A DNA stretch of 64,000 nucleotides, from assembly GCA_050084515.1 (NCBI GenBank), contig CM114273.1, positions 33,666,001 to 33,730,000 of the forward strand. The letters run 5' to 3'. The DNA is from Blasia pusilla (Eukaryota > Marchantiophyta > Marchantiopsida > Blasiales). The position numbers were made by a program, and so were the translations under genes. This document shows, piece by piece, positions 46,521 to 57,608 of the stretch (its first letter is position 1; the number at the start of each line of letters is the position of its first letter). Below the pieces are notes generated by a model. It saw only the letters and a list, made by a program, of their open reading frames with translations, ran no database searches and was not told where the DNA came from.

Positions 46521-47845
46521 ATGCTTGTAGTCATGACCAAAGCTAGAGAACTCCAACAGATTATGAAGGAACATTGGGAAGAAGTACAGATGGAAGGTGG
46601 AACATCAAGCAAATGGCAGTGCAAGTATTATTCCTATTCTATGAAAACCTATCATAGCACGCAGATGGTGGAGCATTTTACACGAGAGAGACGAAAGAAA
46701 AAGGATAGGAATCAAGATACCCATCATGCCAAATTATGTGTGAAGGTCCCTCTCAACGTGCAACAGGATCTCCGAAACAAGGTACTAGTGGGAAATGGAC
46801 AAAGAAGGGAAGCGAGACCTTCGAGTGAAGTGGAAGAGACGACTCCATTACAAATAGGTTCGCAACAAACAAGAAATAGTGTTTATGTTGTACAAAATAT
46901 TAATGGGGTTGTGGACATGCCAGAGTGACAATCTTGAGGAATGCAGAGGAGTTGTTGGGCCCATTCGAGGGAGTAGTAGTTCAAGGAAGAAGCAAGCTGA
47001 TCTAAGGGATTCTTTCAACATCCAAGGAATAGAAGTTGCAAATGACAAATGGGAAAAATTTTCTACGAATGTGGAATACCGTTCAATGTAGTACGGTAGG
47101 ATGCTTTCAAAGAAGCAGTGTTGGCAATAACAAAGATGAAGGGTTACTCATGTCCTAGTTACAATTCGTTGCGCACTACCCTACTTGAGAAACATATGGG
47201 GAAGGTGAAGGAAACAATGGATGGTATATTGGACAATTTGCGTTTGGGGGCCATGATCATAACGGATTCTTGGACCAATGTGAGAAGCGAGTCTTTAGTG
47301 AACATAATAGTTTCCTGTCCCCAAGATGAGGTCATGATTGAGTCGGTAGACACCAAAGGGGAATCCCAAACGGCGGAATGGTTGGCAGGTCACATAGAGA
47401 GGATTATCATGGGCATCGATCCAGAGAATGTGTTGCAACTTGTGACACAAAATGCTAGAAATGAGCAATAGGGAAACTTATCGAAACATAGTTCCCTCAT
47501 ATTCTTTGGGGTGGATACGTATCACATTCTCTTGATCTAGTCTGCGAAGAGTGGGGTAAATAGCCTTGGGTCGAAAGATTTTTGCACAAGCTTGTGAGAT
47601 GGTAGTATTTGTGAAGACTAGAACTTGGGTGGTGGCCAAATTTATGGAAACCAATCCAATGAAGATAAAATTTTTGCTTCCTGCAAATACAAGTTTTGCG
47701 ACAAATTTTATCATGTTGGGACGCGTCTTAGAATTAAGGGAGGCGTTCCACACCATGGTTGCCACCAATGCTTTAAGGGAGTATTTGAATGGCAGGGATG
47801 CGAGGCAAAGGGAGAAGGCACATGACTCCTCATCAATCAGACTCA
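46521..47845 (+). pseudogene. hAT-superfamily (BED finger + DUF659) transposase relic
   Basis: The N-terminal 136-codon frame (46521-46928) has the layout of a plant BED-type zinc finger: W..V, KW.C, a central basic segment, then AKLCVKVPL. The second cysteine of the finger reads Tyr (QCKYYS), so the metal site is broken. After frame changes, 47118-47471 gives GYSCPSYNSLRTTLL and IITDSWTNVRSESLVNII, hallmark blocks of DUF659 hAT transposases. 47566-47850 continues as FLLPANTSFATNFIMLGRVL, which fits the family's central region. The C-terminal hAT dimerisation domain is absent; the sequence passes directly into Copia integrase at about 47845. Several stops and shifts make it inactive. Confidence 0.75.
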
Positions 47846-49505
47846 GGTAAGGTAACATCAGTCCAACATTTCAGGACTTTTGGTAGTGAGTGCTTTGTAC
47901 ATATTCTTGAAGCATCCCGGACCAAGCTGGAGTCCAAGAGCACGAAGTGCATCGTTATGGGATATAGTGATGAGTCTAAAGCTTATCGCCTATGGTGTCC
48001 TAAGGCAAAGAAGATGCTTGTGAGTCGTGATGTAGTGTTCTAGGAACAACCTCGTCAAGTGGCGGATATCAGTGGTCCGTCTATATTATCATCAAACGAA
48101 GAGATAACCCACAAGAGCACACCACCAATGTTTACACCAAATCATCAAGAAAAAGAATTTGGTGATGATTACAAAGAGTAGTCTGCTCTTCCACTACGGT
48201 CGTCATACCTAAGTGGATAAAGCAGCTCTTGGATGGTAAGGATCCACCATCAAGTGATGAAGTTGTTACACATCCAAGGAGATCCAAGAGACTAGAGGAG
48301 TAGAATAGAGCTTCCGCACATCTCGTCAACATAGCCTTGATGACAGAGGTCTTGAAGGTGGAAGAGCCATCATGCTTGGATGAGGCCCTTGCTCATCCTC
48401 AATGGACAGAGGCCATGCAGATGGAGATGGACGCTATTTAGAGAAATGAAACTTGGACTTTGGTTGAGAAGCCAAAGGACAGGAAGATTATATGCACCAA
48501 GTGGGTGTACAAGACCAAATACAAGTCGGACGGTACATTGGATAAATTCAAAGCGAGGTTGGTTGCACAAAGATGCTCAAAAATCAAAGGTTTTGACTAC
48601 TATGAGACTTTTGCTCATACTGCAAGGATGAAAACCATTCAAATTGTTCTAGCGGTTGTAGGAACAAGACGTTGGCCTGTATACCAATACGATGTGAAGT
48701 CTGCCTTTCTGAACGGGAGTCTCAAGGAGGAGGTGTATGTATCTCAACCACTAGGTTTTGAGATACATACACCTCCTCCTTGTGGTCTCGCCAATGGAGG
48801 TAGAGTTGAAACTCTAGATGGAGGATGTTTCATCATTGGTAGATGAAAAGTTGTACAGAAAGCTTGTAGGCAGTTTGATATTTTTATGTAATACTAGACC
48901 AGACATTAGCTTCGATGTGGGAGTGTTGAGTAGGTTATCAACTAAGCCTCGTGAGAACCATTGGAAGGCAGAGATGCATGTGTTGAAGTACATCAAAGGC
49001 ACTATCGAGTACAACATCACCTATGGAGGAGGGATGGAAATGACAGCTTTTTGTGACTCGGATTGGGCATGAGATTCAGATTCTCCAAGATCAGTTTCGG
49101 GTTATTGCTTCTTGGTAGGATCAAGTGTGGTGTTATGGGTCAGCAAGAAGCAACCTATAGTGGCTCTTTCTTCTACCGAGGCAGAGTACAAGGCGGCTTG
49201 TTATGCTTCTTGTGGAGCAGTATGGTTGAGATGGATATTGGAGTACATAGGAGAAGCATTAGAAAGTGCTATTGTAATGTGGTGTGACAATCAGAGTTGC
49301 ATTGCCATAGCACAAAATCTTGTGTTTCATGCTCATACAAAGCACATAGAGATCTAGTATCATTTTGTTCGTGAATTGATCGAGAGAGAGGTTTTGAAAT
49401 TAGTCTATTGTCCAATAGAGGATAACCGTGCAGACATCTTCACGAAAGCTTTGAGCGGAGACCAGCTTCACCGACACCTGAAGGGTCTTGGCATGGGTCC
49501 AAGAC
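47846..49505 (+). pseudogene. Copia retrotransposon pol relic with internal deletion
   Basis: The order is Ty1/Copia. The integrase C-terminus is at 47850-48045 (VQHFRTFGSECFVHI, IVMGYSDESKAYRLWCP, SRDVVF). The reverse transcriptase start is at about 48360-48760 (KWVYKTKYKSDGTLDKFKARLVA, YQYDVKSAFLNGSLKEEVYV, QPLGFE). A jump follows to the domain end (ELKL, YRKLVGSLIFLCNTRPDISF), then RNase H at 49020-49350 with its acidic residues visible in CDSDWA, SSTEAEYKAA and WCDNQS, and then DNRADIFTKAL. The middle of the reverse transcriptase, including the catalytic YVDD block, is deleted. A snap-back duplication sits at the junction (48723-48782). Several stops and shifts are present. It is inactive but better preserved than the relic at 16610-16900. 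Confidence 0.85.
48723..48782. repeat. Perfect 25-base fold-back at a Copia deletion junction
   Basis: 48723-48747 and 48758-48782 are exact reverse complements over 25 bases with a 10-base loop. The left arm is normal Copia coding sequence (KEEVYVSQ). The right arm does not belong to the family's sequence at this place: it lies exactly where about 300 bases of reverse transcriptase are missing. Confidence 0.9.
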
Positions 49506-49520
49506 AGTAGTCCACATAAG

Positions 49521-49976
49521 AGTGGATATTGAGGGGGGGTTGGATTCTCAACATCCACTTCTCTGAGCACCATTAATCTGATCGGCGCCCTTGTATGAGG
49601 AAAAGCCTAGATTGATGGTTTCAACTTAGACATCAAAGGAGTCATAGTAACATGACGTAGTTGGTTTCAAGAGTAGCGTTATTAGGATTATCTAACCCTA
49701 TATTGCATCAAGGCACCCTGATGCAATATAGGGTTAGATAATCCAAAAATTTTTTATGAATAGAAACAAAGAAAAATAGGTAAAAACCCTAGTTTCCCGA
49801 GTAGTGAAATAGTCGGGAGCCACAGCAGTACCGCATTCTCGTATGTCAGTTTATCTCCATGTTCAGGTTCCATCGAATCTCTTCTGTGAGAGCACGGACG
49901 GACTAGGCCACTTTGTATCTCTAAGTTTTGTAAAGATTTCAATGATTTCGTCATTTTCTTTTTTCTCACACTACAA
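49521..49976 (+). mobile_element. Copia polypurine tract and 3' LTR (right end uncertain)
   Basis: gagggggggt (49531-49540) is a polypurine tract placed about 20 bases after the end of the pol frame. The following tggattctcaacatcc resembles the start of many plant Copia LTRs (...TGTTGGATTCTCAACA). Sequences on the two sides (gtggatattgag / ctcaacatccac) are nearly complementary. The LTR end is placed near 49976 (ttctcacactacaacc) only by the switch to telomere-like repeats. The 5' LTR is not in the window: the 5' half of this element is missing. Confidence 0.55.
49685..49744. repeat. Perfect 26-base inverted repeat with 8-base loop in the Copia LTR
   Basis: 49685-49710 (ggattatctaaccctatatt...) and 49719-49744 are exact reverse complements; the loop is aggcaccc. 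It resembles the fold-back at 48723-48782 in arm length and short loop. Confidence 0.9.
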
Positions 49977-50320
49977 CCTAAACACTAACCCCTAGCCAAA
50001 AATTTATACAACCCTTTCTTGAAGCCTAGACAGGAAAAAATAAACCCTAAACCCTAAATCATAAGCCATAAACCACACCCTTGAGCCAAAAGCCCTAACC
50101 TTAAGCTATAAACCCTAAACCCTAGGCCAAAAATCCTAACCCCTAAGCCAAAAACTCTAAACACTAGGCCAAAAGCCCTAAACCCTAAGCCAAAACCCAA
50201 AACCCAAAGCCAAAACCCTATGACAGAAACCCTAAAACCTACGCCAAACACCCTAAACCCTAGAAACTAAGCAATAAACCCTAAACCCTAAACCCTAAGC
50301 CGAAAACCCTAATCATTTTA
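49977..50320. repeat. Degenerate interstitial telomere-like repeats (CCCTAAA-related)
   Basis: The plant telomere unit CCCTAAA occurs singly and in short runs (for example about 50043-50058 and 50276-50296), mixed with a 14-base variant ccctaa(g)ccaaaaa and ccctaggcc. All copies have the same orientation. A minus-strand 65-codon frame (50054-50251) of Gly/Phe/Leu repeats follows from the array and is not a gene. Confidence 0.75.
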
Positions 50321-52200
50321 GAACAAAACCGGGTTTTCTTAAACACCACATTTGTCGAAATTGGTGTTCTATATATGAGACACATCTATCATCCTTGAGG
50401 AATCCTAGTGAGAGATGGAATCAAACATGCCATGTGCCACTCTCTCAAACCCCCATCATAGACTAGCATGGCGATCGTACGTATGGTTGATCCACACAAC
50501 ATAGAATGTACCACTAGTAACCTTGGGTCAATGATCCCTAAATGTTGGAAAGCTGACATGATGCGTAGTTGTGCACATGCTCCTTCTAAACCAAACCATC
50601 ATGTCCTTCCTAACAAGAGGACGTCAAATGGAAAAAACTCACGCTGTCTCAAAATAGTTCGCCATGCTATAACATCCAATGTTCTTTGTATTTTGTAGTA
50701 TAAGTAGAGATAGTCCCTTTGATGAAGCATTCAATTTATTTCTTGTTAACCTCCTCCTTAAATAGTCATCTAATACTTTGAACTTCACTCATCTATATGT
50801 CCTTCAACGTAAAAAAGAAAATTTTCTTTCCAAAAAGTCTCGAGACATAGCTCCATTATGGAAAGAAACTAGCTACAAAGTGAGGAGAAGAGTGTTAGGG
50901 AATTAAGAGAAAAACTGCAAATGGAGTAGTCTGAAAGCAACGGGGAAACTTATGCCTAAGGGTTTGGTTTTGCGATCTTGCACATGACTATTTGAGATTT
51001 TTTAGAGTCACAAACAACTCATAAGTTGCGAGTCTCTTGCAACTCCACTACAAGCCTCCAAATTAACAAAGTGCAAGCCCTAGAAGCCGCTGCCTCAACA
51101 TGATCTTGCGATATTATGGGATGGTCGATGAGTGCGTGATCACACAATACCAAGAAATTCTCGCAAATTTGAGTGCCTATGTCTATCAACAACTCTATTA
51201 ATGGTGCACTATATTGACTAAAAAATGAACATAAGAATGCGTACGAGGCTCCCTTAGTTACTTTGTATAGGAATGCAACCAAAATTTTCCACCTCAAAAA
51301 AGTGCTTGACAATCACCAACATATTTCAATTTGACACTCCACCAATGATAAAGGTCATGAAAAATCCAAGCTTTATTGATAGTCTTAACCCATGTAAGGA
51401 TTTGTAAGTTGCAACAGTGTAGGCCAATATATGGGTATATTAATATCTATATGTCGAGGGATGAGATCGCACAACAAGTCTCGTTCTACAATATGACAAA
51501 GTTGGTCTAGTTGTATCTTGAGTAGGTGTAGTTATGATCACTATAAAGGTACAAATATATATTATGTGTTGATATTTCAATGTTGAGGGAGTAGGATTTG
51601 GATAAGTTGGCTCCATTCATTTGGTGATCTGTGCATTATCATGTTAGAGTCATCCATTGGCTAGTTGGAGGTTTGGTTTGCAAGATCCATAGTCAAGCAT
51701 GCTAAAGCACACATTGCAATTATTTGAAACTTACAAGCGCATCAAATATATTCTTGGGCATATATTATAGACAATGTGCCAACGTTAGGAGCCACTTGTC
51801 CACATGTGATGAAGAGTGTGCACTAAGTGAGGTTATGGAAAATACCAATAATGTTCTTGGATTCAAAGAAGGTTGGGCTGGATGCATATAGTCCATGATT
51901 GTGGTGGATGAACCTTCTACCGAGGCAAGCTTATAATTAAGTTCAAAGAGTTGATCACTGGGTGCTCTTTATAGTGGATGCATCCACTACCAAGATGTCA
52001 TGGATCTCGAGCAATGATCCTAGACTCATAATAACAGACCACACCATTGGTGGTAGCCAATAAGGTTGGGAAATTAAGAACAACATTATCTAAATTGGTG
52101 AGCTTTTTGGAATCCCATGCCTTTTATTAAGGAGGATGAAACATGGGATGAGATTATCAGACCCAATGATTAGAGGAAAGAGCGAGAAATGAGATTTTCT
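50321..52200. other. No gene recognised
   Basis: Frames are short (at most 97 codons, 51019-51312 minus) and carry no motif. The stretch from about 51560 to 52190 has coding-like patches on the plus strand broken by stops, perhaps a very old element, but no family could be named. Confidence 0.4.
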
Positions 52201-52223
52201 ATGTGTACTAGAACAATGCTAGA

Positions 52224-52621
52224 GGTTTCAAAGGCATCACAAAGATAGGTGTTGAGTAAGAGGCAAGAAACTTGAACGGTCTTACATATATAGAATGCCT
52301 ACTTTTGGCTAAGCGGAGACAAATTCGAGTCGTCCATGTTTTCACGTTCATGGGCATGTTTGAGTTGGAGAGACAATCCAAGAGGTCAATGATACAAAGA
52401 TAGTGATGAAGAGATGGTGCTAAAGGTTTCAATGGCATCACCAAGATAGGTGTTGGATAAGGCAATAGACTTGAATTGTCTTACATAGATAGCAAGCCTA
52501 CGTTTGGCTAAGCGGAGACAAATGTGAGTATCATCCATGTTGTCACGTCCATGGGCATGTTCGAGTTAGAGAGACAATACAAGAGCTCAATAACACAAAG
52601 AGAGTGATGAAGAGATGGTGC
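52224..52621. repeat. Direct tandem duplication, 2 x about 200 bases
   Basis: The unit beginning ggtttcaaaggcatcac (52224) repeats from 52425, each ending ...gtgatgaagagatggtgc. Shared blocks include 'ttggctaagcggagacaaat' and 'catgggcatgtt.gagtt.gagagacaat.caagag'. Copies differ at many bases, so the duplication is not recent. Confidence 0.8.
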
Positions 52622-53840
52622 GAAGTTGGCATGCATCTCTACCTTCTTATGTTGTTCAGTGTGTTAGATGCGTAGCATGTGGTGATTGTAGTAAGATTAG
52701 ATGGTGAGTTTTAGATTTAGAGGCTATATGCAGAGATGGTGGGTATTTTGGGTATCAACGATGATGAAGGGGTTGTGGAGGACCTACATTCAGACATCAC
52801 ATCGAGTAGAATAAATGCTAGGGAGGGGGATTGTATCCCATAGAGAGCCAAAAAGTTTAGGTGGGAGGGGGCACATAGTTTTGGGTGGGTAGATGGTAGA
52901 GTACAACTAGTGTAGTTGGAGCATTATGGAGAAAAAGTACTTATAACTTCTTCTAGGTTCACTATTGGTGGTGTGATATAAAAACTAATATTCAACAGTT
53001 TGTAGTCGCATACATGGTGTGTAATCGAACAATACACAACTGAGCGAACCTAGCATGGAGCTGTATTTAATACCATGTTGCCAGACTCGACCCAATTCTT
53101 GGATCACATTGGGTCATAAGACTTTTGTGGACAGAGTCGGGCTGCTTGAGAGAAACTCTCCTTGCAACAGACATTAAACTAAGAATTTTCTCATCGGTTG
53201 GGGGACCATTGGGTAAATCAATCTCAGGCGCCGTGAAGGGGCATAACAACTCACCCAAATGGAGACATGTGAAAAGATACACTTTTCTGGAGACAACAAA
53301 TATCTGTCCTAACCATTTAGTGATCAGCTTACTACTTAACAGAGAAATTGGAAGGCCTGATCCTCATAGATTGGGCATTCCAGTGGCTGAAATAATATAG
53401 CTGGGGCTTTTTTTCATGACCTTGCAAACCCATGGCGTCAACCAGCAAGATTTCCCACCATCATTGAAATTTCACCCTTTCCATAACAATAAATATAACT
53501 GACTGCAGCCGCTAATTTGTGCTACAATTTCCGAGTTCAATGAAGTACACTCTGTACCTCACTGATTGAACCACATATTTCCTACAAAAAAAATTTAGTC
53601 CTACTGTGACTGTGGCCAGGCATTCAGAGGGAAAGGCCTAGCCAAAACCAGCATATCATCACACCAACAGACCTAGTGATGCTGGTGTGGTTTTCTATAC
53701 ACATTGCCTAACCTATCCAAACTAAAGTACAACCATCTTAAAGGTGTGGAAATTGTTATCTGCGTGCAATACTCAGGGTAGAAAAAGAATAGAGTGGCAT
53801 TGTCCACACAAGGTCTTTTTGGTGTAGCAATTCAAAGTTC
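52622..53840. other. 3' flank of the VPS2 gene, no gene recognised
   Basis: The VPS2 3' UTR should lie in the upper part, below 53841 on the minus strand. I could not pick a polyadenylation site with confidence. Overlapping frames of 91 codons (53125-53400, plus) and 71 codons (53067-53282, minus) lack motifs. Confidence 0.4.
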
Positions 53841-56800
53841 TCAGGCATTCCGTAGGGCGGCCAACCTCTGCTCCAAATCATCAACTCCTGAACTGCTGCG
53901 CCACACCATCATACAACCTGCCAAACGGTCAGGATACACAGTACACGTTCGACACCATCTACAGAAGTGCAACAGTTGAGAAAGACTGCCAGGTTGAGAG
54001 TCTGGCAATTTATCAATCTTAATCTTCAAGTTCAAGCTTCCTCCCCATAACTAGAGGAAAACAGACTGCGACCTACACTGTCCTCAGCTTGAATAGCTTT
54101 AATATGTACTTCACTTGACATGTAGAAGAAGAGTGAAACTCACAAGGAGCCTTACTCCTATTATGGCCATGACGTTCACTCATCACTAAGACCCCCATTT
54201 ACTCTCAGAGTGGAAACAACCACTTTTTTAAAGTCCAGGAAAACAATAAACACATGTGCTGCCCTTGTGTGAGTTGAAGATCTCAATGCATTTCAGAATG
54301 AAGACATCCAAAATTGGCGTTCCATCAGTGAGACCCACTCTGAATTTCTTCTTGAAGAAGAAGAAGAAAATATAAGGGTTTCAATTGTACACACGGTCAG
54401 AAAAGAGAACTCTCATACCTTCCTACGTCTTGAGCCCTTGACTTTCCTGCTGCCACCTTTCCTTTGGGTGCTGACGTCAGTTGTGCAGCGATGTCAATAC
54501 CAATCTCATCAAGAACCTGCATTGATGCTTCATACAATTAGTTCCACACTCCACACAAGTTTGTGACTTCAAGAACTTAATGAGCCATTTCCTGAAAAGT
54601 CTCGCTGAAGTCTAGCGCTTTTACCCAAGACTCTCAATGTTATAAGCAGGTCAATACCTGTTGTGTCAACTCATCTGTCTCCTCCTCTGCTTCATCATTG
54701 TCTAGAGCATCATCAATGGAATCGGACATCATCTCCGTCTGTGACACACATGGAACAACAACAGAGAATAAGAAACCAAAAGCTGCAAGACCCAGTAGAT
54801 ATCAGCTCAAACAACAGAGACATGAGGGAAAGTTTTGAAAGACGAGGTGTTGAGGTCCTAATGAGTGGCCTGGTGAACTTTACTATGAGATCATTAAAAG
54901 AGAGATTTGAATGGTCCTTTCTAGAGCAGATTCAATTTCCAAACAAATATGGCAATATAAAGAACAAAAACAAATGACAGGAGACAGAGTCAATCCACAG
55001 ACCGTCATGTCCATTTGTGCTGACTGCTTTTGAAACTCTTGCATCACTTTAGCTTGTTTAGCAGGTTCCATTTGCTGATAAAGCCATGCCATGCCATACA
55101 ACACCACACCACACCACACAATCAAGATCCACTGTCAGAATGTAATACAAACTGTAGAATTCACTTCCTGAGCTCACTGGAAAATGACAGACAGTTGAGA
55201 CAACTCTTATTCTTGAAGATTTGCAGATGAATGTTACACATTAGAAACAAACTAAAACAAGGTCACATAGAGCTCATAAAGGTCTTCAAACTTTGGACAG
55301 TGTGCCTGAAAACTCAAATGACCTACACTTTCTTTTGGTTTTGGGGAGACACTATGACAGTACAGCTGTGGTAAAACTTCTGAATGAGAAAGATTCCATG
55401 TAAGAAACACAAAAAACTCAGAGCTTCAAGTCAAAAGGAAGCCATCCAACTCTCATCTACTAGAACCACAGCCTGCAGACAAACACAGCATACCTTGTTC
55501 ATAGCTGCCATCGCCTTACTGGCCCCATTCATAGCACCCGCAACAGCTGTATTGGCATACATAGCCTGAAATCACCCAGTACACTCAAGATCAGCTTTGT
55601 ATTCAGCAAACAAATTATGGACCACATTTGATTATGACACAAGATATCATCCAAGTATTTGAGAAACACATCCAGATTCAGATGAAAAGGCCATATCCAA
55701 GCAGAGGCCTAGCCCAAGACTTGCACCTGTAATACAGGAGTCCTAATAAAGTAATGTTCTTCACTATGATAATAATTTACAATGTTCACCAGTGGTTTAG
55801 GCTATGAGTCATGTACCTGTGTGTGAGTGGCGACACCTCGCATTTGTGCACGGCTGCCTTGCAATTTTGCAATCTGCTGACGGAGACGGATCAACTGCCG
55901 TGCGAGGATTTTTGTAGCTGCCTGTGAAGAGTTAATGCAGGGAATCACAGTTAGAAAAAAATACTTCAACATACTTGGATTGCCACAACTCGACAACAAA
56001 TCCAAGATGAAGATTCTGCATGGACATGCTTCAATGCAGTCTTCAGGAAGTCAGGAAGTATACCTCGTTCCCAGTCTTGGCTGTTTTCTTGATCTCAGCT
56101 ACTAGCTTCTTCTCCTGCAGTGAAGTATCACAATTTTTTGTTGAAAAGGCGAGCAGGGTGGGGGTGGTGCGGGGCAGAGGGTGAGGGTGAGGTGGCTAAG
56201 ATGAGCAAAACAGAACTAAACGTTTGACATATTCCCAGCGAATCACATTAGTGAGAAAGTTAACTTGTACCAAAACCCATACATCGAGCAATCAGGAAAC
56301 TTCCGAAAAACAGACATATGCGTAGGCTCATCACCCAGAGGATCAAAACTGGGCCTGTTAAAAGTACATGGAAGGCTCCCATGAGCACATTGCAAGGGAG
56401 TGCGATTGGCTTTTAGAGTATGTCACTCTTTGTGCATTAAACAGTGAAATACAAAAGGTAAACAGACACTAAGGTCCCCATATCTTCTAAATCCAGCCCA
56501 TAATTTCAATACAGAGATTATCTCAAGTATTGAAATTCCTGCTCACCTCGAGTTGCAGAGTTCCAATCTCCCGTTCGATCCCTGCATACAACTAAAGGCG
56601 TAAGTCTTCTTTTGCTAGTTCAAGGCCACTTCACGTACCTCTTCTATTGTCTACGACAGGTCAGCCGAGTTGGACTAAGGATCTATCTATCTCCCTACGC
56701 TGAGTACGCACTTGAAAAAAGTCGATAAATGATGAGGACAAACTAAGCAACAAGATTATCTCCGGTCGGACCGAAATCTCCATCGTGTATTTGGCTCGAC

Positions 56801-57608
56801 GTGAATGATGAATTAAAATCTGAACTCCGAGAAAATAAGTCTTCCTAATGTGCGAATTTGGACGATAGACCTAAAATGATTTGTAGTACGATTTTTCAAT
56901 CACAGCTGTCGATAGAAGGAATCTTACTCCTCCTCCACCTCCTGAAGCCATTTTGGCGCGAAGGCCTACACCGCTACCTATCACTAAACTTTGACGTGAA
57001 GGAGAGAAAACACCTAAATGGAGAGTAGACGGTAAAGTGGTCACTTTTTCCGTGGGCAAGTAGGAACACAGAATGGGACAGCCTTTCTTACCTCGCGTGG
57101 CCACTGCCATCTCTCGCTTACTTGTTCGCAGAGCATCTGTAAATGAAACCGATCATCACGGGACAGCCCCGTACACGTAAGTAAAATTGCCCTGCAGCTT
57201 CTTTCCGGGAAGGAGTTTAGGAGATGCACCTCAACAGGAAATTTCAAAGACTTGGCTACTCAGGATTCGTTGAAACGTTGCAGCCAACATGGCTCGGACA
57301 ACCCGCAGAATCATGTACATACGACGGAATGTGGTATCGTTGTCTCTACCCTCTCACCAGAAGAGATTCCTCATCAAATTGCATATCCTAAACCCTGAAA
57401 GTCTCTCATGTCTAGGGAGAACCAGCCTTTCTCGTCGTTTACAAATCCCACTATCGTCAATGCCTTAGGGTTTAAGGAGTAGATGGCCGGTAATCCAGGT
57501 CATTCCCACGCCATACAAAGCATACGAATTTTGCTTGCCTCAAAACAACTCGTCCCAGGGTGATACGAACATACCTTTCGCGTTGGTTTTCTTCTTGAAG
57601 ATATTCAT
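53841..57608 (-). CDS. VPS2: VPS2-type ESCRT-III subunit (plant VPS2.2/VPS2.3, CHMP2-like), 10 exons
   Basis: ESCRT-III VPS2/CHMP2 proteins assemble with VPS24 on endosomal membranes and are removed by the VPS4/SKD1 ATPase. They act in multivesicular-body sorting and membrane scission. Exons (minus strand): 57608-57575, 57136-57092, 56581-56547, 56114-56064, 55921-55817, 55565-55494, 55074-55003, 54738-54658, 54516-54419, 53895-53841. They sum to 648 bases, giving 215 residues plus TGA, the usual family length. All nine introns are GT-AG and the frame closes across every junction. The start is MNIFKKKTNAKDALRTSKRE (basic Snf7 helix). Further blocks are TKILARQLIRLRQQIAKLQG (57-76), the acidic DSIDDALDNDEAEEET, and a terminal MIM1-like LEQRLAALRNA (205-215) for VPS4 MIT binding. 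The N-terminus is closest to Arabidopsis VPS2.2 and the C-terminus to VPS2.3. No frameshift or missing block is seen. It is a complete, probably functional gene and the only one in the window. Confidence 0.95.
53889..53898 (-). other. NAGNAG tandem splice acceptor before the last VPS2 exon
   Basis: The last intron ends gtggcgcagCAG, two AG acceptors three bases apart. The first joins AG|C to give DVGSSSG, the spacing found in Arabidopsis VPS2.3. The second would remove one serine (DVGSSG) and keep the frame. Both would leave the MIM1-like helix intact. Confidence 0.6.

Noticed and set aside
50054-50251. 65-codon minus-strand Gly/Phe/Leu frame
   Set aside because: It is the translation of the telomere-like repeat array.
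57041-57247. 68-codon minus frame starting at the second VPS2 exon
   Set aside because: It reads the exon in the wrong frame; the correct phase follows from the exon 1 join (G|AT) and the conserved DALRTSKRE segment.
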